From: Purshia tridentata
Lineage: Eukaryota > Streptophyta > Magnoliopsida > Rosales > Rosaceae
DNA: 64,000 nucleotides
Direction: 5' to 3'
NCBI GenBank assembly: GCA_003254885.1
Contig: QANT01000650.1
Span: 1-64,000, forward strand
Of the stretch, positions 50,401 to 61,651 are shown piece by piece. The first letter of the stretch is position 1; each line of letters starts with the position of its first letter. Position numbers and translations under genes: made by a program. The notes beneath the pieces were generated by a model, which saw only the letters and a program-made list of their open reading frames with translations, made no database searches and had not been told where the DNA came from.

Positions 50401-51475
50401 AGATGCATATCTGCAGCAGTGTGGATTTCAAAAAAGTCCTAGTGAGCCAACTTTGTATGTGAAGAACAAAGAGGATCAAGCAATTCTAATTGTCTCTATA
50501 TATGTAGATGACATTGTCTATACAGGAAGTGATTGTGGAATGATTGAGGAATTTAAAGTTGATATGATGAAGAGGTATGAAATGAGTGATCTGGGCATGC
50601 TGCATCATTTCTTGGGAATTGGTGTTATCCAGCAAGAAGGGAGAATCTTCTTACATCAGAAGAAGTATGCACTGAATTTACTTGAGAAGTTTGGTTTAAA
50701 GGGTTGCAAACCAGTGGTAATTCCTTTAGCTACAAATGAGAAATTAAGTAGGAATGATGGAGGTGAGCCAGCAGATGAGGAGCAATATAGGAAAATGGTG
50801 GGAAGTTTGCTATATCTGACTGCCACTCGTCCTGATATTATGTTTGCTGCCAGTTTGTTGGCAAGGTACATGCACAATCCTTCGACAAAACATTTTGGAA
50901 CTGCCAAGAGGGTACTGAGATACATAAGTGGTACAATTGACTATGGCATTCAGTATGAGAAGGGTGAATCTCCTCCTCTCTTGCTTGGATTTTGTGACAG
51001 TGATTGGAGTGGGAGTGAGGATGACATGAAATCTACTTCAGGATATGCTTTCACATTTGGAAGTGGAGTGTTTTCATGGGCATCAGTTAAACAACAAAGT
51101 GTTGCTCTGTCAACTGCAGAGGCAGAATATTTGAGTGCTTCAGAAGCAACAACACAGGCAGTATGGTTAAGGTTTGTGTTGAATGATTTTGGAGAAGAAC
51201 AGTTGGAGCCAACCACACTGTGGTGTGATAATACATCAGCCATTGCCATTTCAAAGAATCCTGTTTTCCATCAGAAAACTAAGCATATCAACAGGAGATT
51301 CCATTACATACGTGATGCAATGCAGGAGGGAGCAATTGATTTACAATACTGCAGAGGTGAAGATCAGCTTGCAGATATTCTTACTAAAGCCCTTGCTAAA
51401 GACAGATTTCAAATGCTGAGAAGCAAGCTTGGGGTGGTTTCTGTTAAGGCATTAGAAGGGAGTGTTGGTGTATAA
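47415..51475 (+). CDS. Ty1/Copia gag-pol polyprotein, one long open frame
   Basis: About 1,350 codons without a stop encode a Copia polyprotein in standard order. It begins with a UBN2-type gag ([28 protein letters not shown]), then a CCHC knuckle [14 protein letters not shown] (about 48178-48219) and aspartic protease [12 protein letters not shown] (48341). The integrase has the HHCC region ([20 protein letters not shown]), HTDVCGP, and [15 protein letters not shown] with its catalytic Glu. The reverse transcriptase shows [11 protein letters not shown] and [10 protein letters not shown] (50501). The RNase H shows [14 protein letters not shown] and WCDNTSAI, and the frame ends [13 protein letters not shown]. 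The first part of gag is missing to the left of the N at 47414. The open frame suggests recent activity of the family, but the truncated 5' LTR makes this copy non-autonomous. Confidence 0.93.
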
Positions 51476-51789
51476 TGCCTTAACAGCTAAATGATTAGCT
51501 AGTTAATTAATTCAGTTTTTCATTATTTGTATTAGAAGGATGAGAATGCAAGTGACAGGTGCAAGTCTAGATGACTGACTGTAATGTACAGCTGGGATTA
51601 GCTCATAGGCTTTCTCACACTTTTCTGTTATTTTGTAATGAGTTTTCCTTCCTTCTAGAAGGACTGTAACAGAAAAAGGAATATTAAAATACAATGCTGA
51701 GGTGAGGCACAATTTTGTGTGCTCCACGAATTGCTCACTCTCCCTTCTCTTCCATTCTGCATTCTCTCCAAAACTGATAGAGTCCAATA
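51463..51789 (+). mobile_element. 3' LTR of the Copia element
   Basis: The LTR begins TGTTGGTGTATAATGCC right after a polypurine tract (AGAAGGGAG, about 51454-51462). It ends near AGAGTCCAATA, where the match with the 5' LTR stops. The gag-pol stop overlaps its first bases. Length is about 327 bp. Confidence 0.8.
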
Positions 51790-52834
51790 AGTTTCAGTTC
51801 TAGTTCTTTGGGAAGTGGTGGATTCCGAGGTTACCAACATGATGTGGGTGGTAGGCAAGGTTCAGGACATAGTCACAAATTTGGAGATCAGTCCATTTCT
51901 GGTAGTGTTAGTACCTCGGATTTCTCAAAAAGACAGCGATTCCCTAGAGTTGGTGCTCATAGGTACCCAGTTTGTGAGACTTGCAACAGACATCATGAAG
52001 GGCCTTGCCTAAGAAGTACTACGGAAGGATGCTTCCATTGTGGTCAGATGGGGTACTACAGAAAGGACTGCCCGATGTTGTACCATGGAGAAGGTGAAGC
52101 TTCTGGATCAGCTGTATGAATGAAGCAAACTTTCGGGGCTCAAAGTCATAGCCACGGAGCGACACAGAGTGGTGATGGTACAAGTAGCAGTGGCGCTCTG
52201 TCTAATCACTCCTTTAGAGGATATAGACAACAAAGAGGACGTTCCAGAGCTTCAGGCAGAGTCTTTACCATGACCCAGCAAAGGGCATCAGTTTCTCTAG
52301 ACGTCATTTTAGGTACGTGATCTAGTTTGGGTGAAAGACCCGTATTTGTTAATTACGCACTTTATTGTCTCACTTAAACTTGCTCAGTTTGACGTTAGAG
52401 AAGCTTAAGTATAATCTAAAATCAATTAGAGAATTTAGTAAGATCCTAAGTAATAGTTTTTGGGGAGATAAGGGTGATATCGATTGTGGAATGGTAAGTG
52501 GGGCTAATGGGAAATTCTAATTAGGATGGAATGGAGAAAGTGATTGAGGGAAAGAATTTAAGGTAATGGACTTACGTAAGAATATTTATTTGTAGTTGGA
52601 GCGTGCTAGATGGCGTAAGTTGGTGGAGAAACAGTGTTTTAGAAAAGAAACACTAAGGGAAGTTTAAGGAAATATCATATTATAATTAAGTGGGATTTTT
52701 AATCAGAGTAGCGCAGCGGAAGCGTGGTGGCTTACAGTCTGAGAAGAGCAAAGGAAGAAATTAGGGAATTTGAGAACTAGATTACCACCATGTGTGAAAA
52801 ATTTTGAGGATGAAATTTTCTAACGAGGGGAGAT
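51790..52834 (+). pseudogene. Ty3/Gypsy internal remnant: gag end, pol deleted, 3' untranslated end
   Basis: A gag C-terminal part (51808-52119) is rich in Gly/Ser and carries a zinc knuckle CFHCGQMGYYRKDC, in which the His of CCHC is Tyr. It is followed by a TGA and then a frame leading to VFTMTQQRASVSLDV (to 52320), which normally precedes the protease. Protease, RT, RNase H and integrase are absent. The next 500 bp end in TTTTGAGGATGAAATTTTCT and a purine tract (GAGGGGAGA) directly before an LTR, as in plant Gypsy elements. This copy is internally deleted and dead. Confidence 0.75.
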
Positions 52835-55377
52835 TGTAACGACCCGTACCTTTTTAAGTACATTATAATAGGGCCCAAAGTTGACTTTTGGTTCTAGTAA
52901 GATTTTAGTTTTGACCTTGGGTCCATTAGGAAGGTCTTGAGCTCACGAGTTCATTGACACGCGGCATGGGTTATTTAGAGCTCTGGTTAGAAAGTTATGA
53001 ACGTGAGAAGAGACCCAAAGTTGACTTTTTAAATTACTCAAATTCTAGAGTTGACTTTGACATGGTTGCGTAGAGCTCGACTCCACGAGTTCGTAGACAT
53101 GTAGCATGCGTCACTTGGAGCTACGGTTTGAGAAATATGGAGGTTCAAAGTGAGGGGCAAACTTGTAATTACGTTGAGATGGGTTTAAATTTCTAGAAAT
53201 TTCTGGAAACTTCCCCCTTTTATTTCTCTCTCTTCTCTCCCCTCCCCACGCGAAAGCAGCCCCCCCAGCCCGTTACTTCTTCTCTTCTCCTCTCCCTTGC
53301 GCCACCTCCACAACCGGCCACCCAGACCCACCGGGACGCCCCCCAGTCGCCGGCTAGCAAGCTCACGCTGCCCCAGCCCCTTTCTCTCTCTCTCTCCCGA
53401 TCTCTCTTTTTCACCTACGCGCGATTGGAGCTTCCAGCTCCAGCCATTTTCGGCGGCACCAGACGACGAGACGGCCGAGGACCACTCCCCAACCGCCGAC
53501 CGTCCCTCCCGAGCTTCCGCACACCGGCCAGCCACGTTCCAGCAGGAAATCAGCTCGGAAAACTCCCCAAAGCCGCCGGTCCTCTCCTAATATTCCGACC
53601 AGATTCCGGCGTCAATCTCCTTGATTTTAGGTGGGTTTTCCTCCTCTCCTCTTGGGCTTCTTTTCCCTTATTGTTGGGTTGTTCAATTTTGAGAAATTGT
53701 GAGAGATTGAATTTGGGGGTGTGAAGGTATTTTCGGGTTTGGCTTAGATTTCCAAAATTTATCCAAATTGTGTAATGTTGTGGGCGATCTCCGTCATTAG
53801 AAACATATAATCGAAGTTTGGAACGAGAAATTTGGGGAAAATTACCAGATAAAAATAAGCTAGTGGCATGGGTTTTGAGTCGAGACGGAAAATAAGTTGG
53901 GCTGTAGTTAAATATAGATTTTTGGAGCGTAAGGCCTAGAACGTGCACTTGTGTTTTTACGATCGTAAATTGAATAGTATTCTAACGTATTGTCGTTCTC
54001 GTGTTAGGCGACGTTCCCGAGCCTAGATATGATCCAGCCGGAGACCAAAGCTAGGCTATCTCTGTGAGTGGACTTCGTTTCCTAAACTTTGTTATGAATT
54101 GTTTATGGATTTTACGATTTAATTCATATTTTTAGTTGAGTTTATTTGAGATCTGATTTATTTAAATTAGAAGTATTATTTGGTTCGCAAGTTTAGTTTA
54201 CAGATTTCTTATAGAAGTTTGACTTAGACGTTGGGTTGAAATTTGTTATACTGGATTTCATGCTTTGGTGAGACAAAAAGGAATTCAAAATGTTTTTCAT
54301 GTTTGAGTTTGAGAAAATACTGGATTTCAATGGGTTTTGTGCCAAGGATTTACTAGTTGTGGTTTTTAAGAAACGTAAGTAATTTATATCTTAGGAAAGG
54401 AGTTTCGGAAGTTTATGATTTCAAACCACCCCATTCAGTACCCTTCAGATTATCAGATTATATAGGTTTTTGGGACCCATCACGGCACACACATAGGCTT
54501 TGGGCCGTGTGTCGGGATGCTTTGCCATTTGGGGGTGGCCCTGCATGCACGTATGGCAGGATTATTGGCCATGCATGTGTATGACAGACTCTGACTCTGC
54601 ACATGTACGGCAGGATTATTGGCCCTGCATGCGTATGGCAGGTTGTGAGCCATGCGCATGTACGGCAGGTCGTGGGCCCTGCGCATGTACGGTAGGTTCG
54701 GTGGGTAACTGTTTGGGTGAACGTTTTATTATTATATCAGTTTTATAAGAATGTTTCAAAGGATATAAACTTCAGTTTGTTTGATGCTTGTTAGCTTAAA
54801 TTGTTTTATTGATTTTCCCAGAAAATCTCAAAGTGGATTTTAAGTATTGGTTTACTTATCCCGTGAATTTTACAAAATGTTTTAAAACTAGGGATTTCAA
54901 AGAGGATTTGTGAGGTATTAAGGAAACTTGAAAGTAAAGGATTTTTAATGCTTATTTTGATTTATGTCCACTCACTGAGTCGTCTCATTAGCTTTATCCT
55001 TTATTGTTGTTTTAATTTTTCCCCCAGGTTGTAGTGGTCGAGCCGTCGAGCCAAGGACGTCGAGGCAATCTAGTTAGCTGGTGTAGTTTATAGGTGTTTA
55101 GTTATCCTTGTAAACCTAGTTTCTTAGTGAATTCTGTAGCCAGTCATGATAATCTTTTGAATAGTTAAATAATTGGTTTTGAAATTTGGGTCGGAGACCC
55201 TTTGGTTGCGGTAGAGGAGCTGTAATGCTTAGCAGTGCTTTTGCAGGTCTTCGTGGAAAAAGGGTTAGTCCAATTTCAGGGGAGGTTTTGCCGAATTTTC
55301 GGTAGGATTTTCCTTGATATTGGATTCCCGCAGGATCACTCCGAGTTCCAGGGTGGAATTCGGGGAGGGTCCTGTCA
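52835..55377 (+). mobile_element. Gypsy 3' LTR (about 2.5 kb)
   Basis: It begins TGTAACGACCCGTACC after the purine tract and ends GGGTCCTGTCA, so it has TG...CA ends. A second copy in inverted orientation lies at 58621-61493 and matches along its whole length. Inside are a GC-rich C/T-rich segment (about 53215-53600) and a minisatellite (about 54535-54705). Its right end directly touches pararetroviral RNase H sequence running on the opposite strand. The short open frames inside are not genes. Confidence 0.85.
54535..54705 (+). repeat. minisatellite inside the Gypsy LTR, about 24-30-bp units
   Basis: About six degenerate units of the type GGCCCTGCATGCGTATGGCAGG plus a short spacer (ATTATT, TTGTGA or TCGTG) follow one another. 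The same array occurs in reverse orientation in the solo LTR at about 59310-59510. Confidence 0.85.
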
Positions 55378-56470
55378 ATACCTGCCCATACAATGGTTGA
55401 TGCTTCTGTTTCAACAATTTTATAACACTTTTCTAAGGGTAATATTGAATGTTGTAATTTTGTTATTTCCTTTTTAATTTCTTGAACTAATTTAATATCT
55501 TTATTATTAAAGTATTTTTGTCCAGTTTTACCATGTAGTATAGCTATTTTTCTTCCTAGGTGCATAATTTAATAATCCTAAAAATGCTTGTAATTGTTTC
55601 CTATCTTCTAGTTTATCTGGAAATTCTAATACTTTTTTAGCTACATGTTCTTGTAATTCAATTTGTCCTGATTTAATATACATTCCTAAAAATTCAATGT
55701 CTTGTTTTTCAAGTTCTATTTATTTTTACTAATAATAGTAATACCATTATCAATAAATTCTTGCAAAATAATTTCAAGATATTTTCTATATTCATTCTTA
55801 TTTTTACTATGCATAAGAATATCATCTACATATATACTACAAAAAGAATCATATTTCTTAAATAGTTGATCCATCTTTCTTTGGAATATAGATGGAGCAT
55901 TCTTTAATCCAAATGGCATGACAAGCCATTCAAAATGTCCTTCTGGACAAGTGAAAGCTGTTCACTCAATTGATTCTAGTGTTAGCCTAATTTGCCAAAA
56001 TCTTGATTTACAATCAAATTTATTAAAATATTTGCTATCTTGTATTTTATTTATTAATTCATCTTTATTAGGGAGTCTATAACTATCTTCATATGTATTA
56101 TCATTTAAACGTCTATAATTATACACAATTCTAGCTTTTCTTCTCTTTAGTTCTGAAAATTTTCTTATGATAAGTAATGTTGATCTATGTCTAGATTTTG
56201 AAGGTCTAATTACTTTTAAGTTTAAAAGTTCTCTAATTTGTTATTCAAATTCTTGTTTGTCTATTAAATTACATGGACAATCAGCTGTTTTAATTTTTAA
56301 GTCTAAATCAATTATGTCTAATTTTGCTAATATTTTATTTTTATTCCAATGTTTCTGTGGATCTTCTCCAATAACTCTTGCTTGTTCAGCTAGTTGTAAT
56401 AATTCCTCTAAGTGTCTTAGGTCTACCTAAATGAAAAATTTCTAATGGTGTTATAGTTTCTAGTAATGGA
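55378..56470 (-). pseudogene. endogenous pararetrovirus reverse transcriptase-RNase H, broken
   Basis: Read on the minus strand, an RT palm segment with MPFGLKNAPSIFQ and YVDDIL (55716-55919) is recognisable. It is followed by connection sequence and the start of RNase H, with an acidic active-site-like ETEAS near 55395. In-frame stops occur at 55962-55964 and just after 55716, and the frame shifts further upstream. RNase H is cut off at 55378 where the Gypsy LTR begins. Gene order with its neighbours matches Caulimoviridae. It cannot encode a functional enzyme as it stands. Confidence 0.85.
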
Positions 56471-56479
56471 TATGAATGT

Positions 56480-56995
56480 TCAAATATTTTCATCAAATGT
56501 TTGTAAGTCATCAATGTCCTCTATATGCTCTAAATCTTCTGGTTCTTCAAGACTAATATTATGGTGTGTATTAGGAGGGTTACTATGATCTACTGTAGTT
56601 ATTCCTTTCTTAAAAAATCTAATTCCTAAAGGAGTGTATAAAAATCCTCCTTGTAGACTTTTTAGAAAATTAAGTCCTATAATAAAGGTATATGTTCCTA
56701 CTGGTGAAATCAATGTCATTAGTAAGGTAAACTGTTGTCCTTCTATTCTTATTAGTATTTTGTTTATATAGTGTGCTAGTACTACTACTTCTATATTAAA
56801 TTGAGTTATTTTTGCTAGTTTAGATAATTTTTTTCTAAACTGTTCTGGTACTAGATTTTGATTAATTACACATTTAGCACTTCCTGTATCTATTATTGTT
56901 ATTGTTTGTATTCTATGTTCTTTTGAGAATTCTAACTCACAATTTATGGTTAGTAATGAACTAGTTTTTGTATTTTCTGTGTCTAGGTTTGTCAT
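56480..56995 (-). pseudogene. endogenous pararetrovirus aspartic protease segment
   Basis: The open frame of 171 codons contains an aspartic protease active-site motif (IIDTGSAKCVI, near residue 36) and a later hydrophobic YTFIIGLNFLK stretch typical of retropepsins. It lies between the coat-protein and RT segments on the same strand, as expected in a caulimovirid polyprotein. An acidic tail follows. It belongs to a disrupted provirus. Confidence 0.8.
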
Positions 56996-57114
56996 GTTTT
57001 CTACTCTACTTATTTCTAATGAATTTATTTCAACTAGTTGGTTATCACATAATTTACAATAAACTTTATTAGTAATCCTACCTCTATAATGTGAAATTAC
57101 TTTTTTATTACATT

Positions 57115-58450
57115 TTATACAATTAGTTGGCCATCCAAAATTGTTATAAATATATTTTCTTCTTCTCCTGTTAAAACACTATTAATATCTGTTTCAGAGT
57201 TTTCATAATCTTCTAAAAATTCTTCATCTTCTTTAGACTCAGAATCACATATATTAACACTATAAATACTTTTATTATCACTAAAATTATCTAAGCTATA
57301 CACAGATTCTAAATCTTCATCATGTTCTAAATTAAATTGTTCTATTATTTGTATTTTCTCATCTCTATTGGTTTTTCCTATTTTAGGACATTGTGGTCTT
57401 ATATGTCCTACTTCACCGTATAAATAACATATACATTTACTCTTATCTCTTGGTACTTTATACTTTCTTATCCAAGGTTTATTAGTTTTTTTTGTAAAAT
57501 GTTTAGGTAAATATTTTCTCTTCCTAAATGTTTGTGATTTTTGTATGTTAAATTTCCTGTATTTTCTAAAATTTTTCTTTCTGTAGTTTTTCTTATAGGG
57601 TTTATAAGGTTTCATAAGGTTTCTTTCTTTTGTGGCAGCCATATTGTTTAGGTAAATCAATGTTCTTACAACTCAGGTAAAATTGTTTCCTTATTTGTCT
57701 TTTTGCTTTTATTTGACTACATTCTTGTCTAAGTATTTCATATACATGTGCTACTCTAGGGCCAATTAATGGTTCCATTTTCTTTGGATGTATTTGTCAT
57801 TCTGTCCAAATTCTTTCTCCTATAGGTCCTTTTATTTTCATTATGTAAGTGTCTAATAAATTAAGGTCATTAATTCTTCATGTTCTTCCTAAATATTTAA
57901 AAAAGTCTATTGTGTATTCTCCAATATATTGTAAATCACAGATTTGTAATTGTTCTAAATTTCTAATTGCTCTAATATGTTCTTGTTCACTTCTCATGTC
58001 TAATCTGTTTTGATTTAAGAATTCTGATTTAATTAATGTTATAAAGTCTGTTATATTAAAATTTTGTATTGTATTATTATAATCTACTAAACTTTTAACT
58101 TTCCAATTTTGAAAAAAATTAAAAACCATTCCATCTAATGTGTGTTCAAAATAATCTAACATTTCTTTGTTTGTACTAAAGTCTAACATTATTGATGCAC
58201 GTGCACATCCTTTTTTCCAAATTTCTATAGTTTTCTTCCAGTCTTGGGGTTCTGTTCTATCTAAATTTGAATTGTTTTTTGCTAAATTTACATCTCTAAT
58301 TCCTAGAATATGTGATATTGTATTTTTTATTATATTATGTTTGTTATGAAATTCTTGATATGTATATTGTTTGTTTTCTGTATAAGGTTCATTAGTTCTT
58401 ACTATTCCAATTTGTTCTGACCTAGATGTTCCTGTATTTTGGTAACTCAT
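57115..58450 (-). pseudogene. endogenous pararetrovirus coat-protein region, in two broken frames
   Basis: The upstream frame (57878-58450, 190 codons) has the helical core seen in caulimovirid capsid proteins (FEHTLDGMVFNFFQNWK). The downstream frame (57115-57660) is strongly basic (KPYKKNYRKKNFRKYRKF) and then has a zinc-knuckle-like CICYLYGEVGHIRPQC in which one Cys position of the usual CCHC is Tyr. An acidic stretch follows. Stops and frameshifts separate the two frames around 57660-57880. Confidence 0.75.
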
Positions 58451-58615
58451 ACCAGATTCTCCAGTTTCTTCTACTTGATTACATTCTTCTATTTGTTCTA
58501 ATAAATGATTATATTCATTAGTTCTAAGGATATGTTATAGTCTTAATTCAAGAATAAGATTTACTAGTTCTTCATCATTCTTCTTATGTAAGCCTAAATC
58601 ATAAGTTTTATATTT

Positions 58616-58620
58616 ATCTA
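58616..58620. repeat. left target-site duplication ATCTA of the solo LTR
   Basis: The five bases directly before the LTR end TGACAGGACC are ATCTA. The same five bases follow the other end (61494-61498). Confidence 0.9.
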
Positions 58621-61493
58621 TGACAGGACCCACTCCAAATTCCACCCTGTAACTCGGAGTAATCCTGCGGGAATCCAATATCAAGAAAAATCCTACCGAA
58701 AATTCGGCAGAACCTCTCCTGAAATTGGACTAACCCTTTCTCCACGAAGACCTACAAAAACACTTCTAAGCACCACAGCTCCTCTACCACAACCAAGGGG
58801 TCTTCGTCCCAAAGTTCAAAATCAATTATTTAAATATTCAAAAGATTATCAGGGTTGGCTACAAAAATTTACCAAGAAACTAGGTTTACATGGGTAACTA
58901 AACGCCTACAAAATTCACAAATTCGCTAGATTTCCTCGACGTTTTTGGCTCGACCGTTCCACCGCTACAACCTAAGGGGAAAAATTAAAACAACAACAAA
59001 GGATAAAGCTAATGAGATAACTCAGTGAGTGGACATAAATCAAATAAGTATTAAAAATCCTTTACTTTCAAGTTTCCTTAAGACCTCACAAACGCTCTTT
59101 GAAATCCCCCAGTTTTAAAATCACTTTCATAAAATCTACTGAAAACTCTATGTAAAAAGTCCGCATCTGAAATCCGTTTTGAAAACTCTGATAAATTGAT
59201 AAAACTGGTCAAGCTCCCAAAATATTAAATAAGAACTGCAATTTGTATCAACCAAGGATTATTTTGTAAACTGCTTTGACAAAGAAACCTCTCACCCAAT
59301 AGTTACCCACCGAACCTACCGTACATGCGCAAGGCCCACGACCTGCCGTACGTATGCAGGGCCAATAGCCTGCCGTACATGCACAGGGCTCACAACCTGG
59401 CATACGCATGCAGGGCCAATAATCCTGCCGTACATGTGCAGAGCCAGAGTCTGTCGTACACATGCAGGGCCTATATACCTACCATACGTGCACGCAGGGC
59501 CACCCCCAAAGGGCAAGGCATCCCGACACACAGCCCAAAGCCTATGTGTGTGCCGTGATGGGTCCTAAAGACCTATATAATCTGATAATCTGAAGGGTAC
59601 TGCGAAGGGTGGTTTGAAAACCATTTCCCGTAAATCTCTTTCCATCCATGAAAACATATAACATTTCCAATACTGTGAAATCATTAAACCAACCACTATA
59701 AATCCTTTTTCGATAACCAAACCTTTAATATTTCAAGATACAAGTAAACTACATACGTTTACTTGAAAAATCAAAACGTTTCCAAGATTTAACGACTCAA
59801 ATAAGTTATCATGAAAAAGAATTCCCAAGCATATCAAATCTATTTCCTTGTATTAATCTTCAAACGAAGCTCAAGAATCAAATAATATTTCTCAATTAAT
59901 AAAACTCAATTAAAACTCAAAATATAAATACGAATTAAATCATGAAATTCATAAAAAATTCATAAACAAAGTTTAGGAAACGAAGTCCACTCACAGAGAT
60001 AGCCTAGCTTTGGTCTTCGGCTGGATCGTCTCTGGACTCGGGAGTGTCGCCCAACACGAGAACAACAAGACGTTAGAATACTAATCAATTTACAATCATA
60101 AAAACACAAGTGCACGTCCTAGGCTTACGCTCCACAAATCTATATTTAACTATAGCCCAACTTATTTTTCGTCTCGACTCAAAACCCGATGCCACTAGCT
60201 TATTTTTAATTCGGTAATTTCCCCAATTAACCTCCATTCTATCTAACTTGGCCGAGTGTCGTCCGGGTGTCGTTTTGACAACCAATAAATGCCCAATTTC
60301 ACCCCAAACTCACCATTTCTCTGATTTCCTTCAAATTAACTATTCTAAACCTCAATAATCGTTTCTAAAGGTGAAAATTACGTCCAATTTCAATTAAATC
60401 ACCATAAACACATCAAATTTCTAGAAATCCCGAAATGGGCATAAGCACCAACAATCAAACTTCCAATTTCCTCAATAATTTTCCAAATTTCTCGTTCCAA
60501 ACTTCGATTAGAGGTTTCTAATTACTGAAATTACCCAAAACACCTAACAATTTATGTTAATTTTAAACACCCATGCTAAACCCGAAAATAACATAACCCC
60601 CAAAATCTCCCACTTCCAAATTCTTCAAATTCCTCAAATTCAATCCACCAATCTAGTCCCTAATCACCCTAAATTTGTGTCTTATCCTTCAATTGCACAA
60701 AATAACCATCAATTTCACCCAACCATGGCCAAATCCGAAATGGGTCTCAAACCCTCCAAATTCTTCATCCACAAATACTCAACATTAAACCACCAAATTA
60801 GGGGGAAAATAGAGCCTAAAGTGAGGGGAAGAAAACTCACCTAAAATAGAGAAGAGAAGCATCGGAAAACTGGCCGGAAATTGGAGGAAGGGACCGGCGA
60901 CAATGGCAGCCCAAGTTGGTCTCGTCGCGCACAGGGGCTGGGCTGGCTGGAGGAGCGGCTAGGGAGGCTCGTCGGCGGTGGGAGGTGTCGCCGAAGGGGC
61001 TGGGTCGGCTGGGAGGGCTGGTTGGTCGCGCAGGGGGAGAAAGGAAGAGAGAAACGTCGGGTTGAGGGGTGCTGCTGCCTGCGCGTGGAGAGGGGAAAGA
61101 AGAGATAAAAAGGGGGGAAATTTCCAGAATTTTCTGGAAATTTAAACCCACTTCAACATAATTACAAGTTTGCCCCTTACTTTGAACCTCTGTATTTCTC
61201 AAACCGTAGCTCCAAATGACGCTACTACGTGTCTACGAACTCGTGGAGTCGAGCTCTACACAACCATATCAAAGTCAACTTTGGAATTCAGGTAATTTAA
61301 AAAGTCAACTTTGGGTCTCTTCTCACGTTCATAACTTTCTATCCGTGGCTCTAAACAACCCATGCCGCGTGTCAATGAACTCGTGAGCTCAAGACCTTCC
61401 TAACGGACCCAAGGTCAAAGCTAAAATCTTACTAAAACCAAAAGTCAATGTTGGTCCCTATTATAATGTACTTAAAAGGTACGGGTCGTTATA
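58621..61493 (-). mobile_element. solo Gypsy LTR (2.87 kb) inserted in the pararetrovirus
   Basis: On the minus strand it starts TATAACGACCCGTACC (first dinucleotide TG changed to TA) and ends GGGTCCTGTCA. It is the same family as the LTR at 52835-55377 but inverted, and roughly 90 percent identical where compared. It is flanked by a perfect 5-bp duplication ATCTA and has no internal element sequence, so it is a solo LTR. The pararetroviral coding sequence resumes on both sides in the same frame direction. The minisatellite recurs at about 59310-59510. Confidence 0.9.
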
Positions 61494-61498
61494 ATCTA
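61494..61498. repeat. right target-site duplication ATCTA of the solo LTR
   Basis: It is identical to 58616-58620 and marks the 5-bp staggered insertion typical of Ty3/Gypsy integrases. Confidence 0.9.
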
Positions 61499-61651
61499 AA
61501 TATTCTTCTTCGGTTAAATTATCTATGTCATCAATCATTTTATCCATTATGTGATCTAAGTTAGCTTCTATTAAATTTTGTTCAATATTATTAAAGGCCA
61601 TATGTATTTGTTCTTCAAGTTCACTTTCAATATCACTATTTTCAATTTGTT

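Noticed and set aside
53297-53724. Proline/serine-rich open frames in the Gypsy LTR
   Set aside because: They arise from a CT- and CCG-rich LTR segment, have no domain and are not kept in the inverted copy.
54500-54748. Cys-rich repetitive open frame
   Set aside because: It is a translation of the LTR minisatellite; the inverted copy gives similar frames on both strands.
58621-61493. The two inverted LTRs as ends of one foldback transposon
   Set aside because: The right copy has its own 5-bp target duplication, so it is an independent insertion reduced to a solo LTR.
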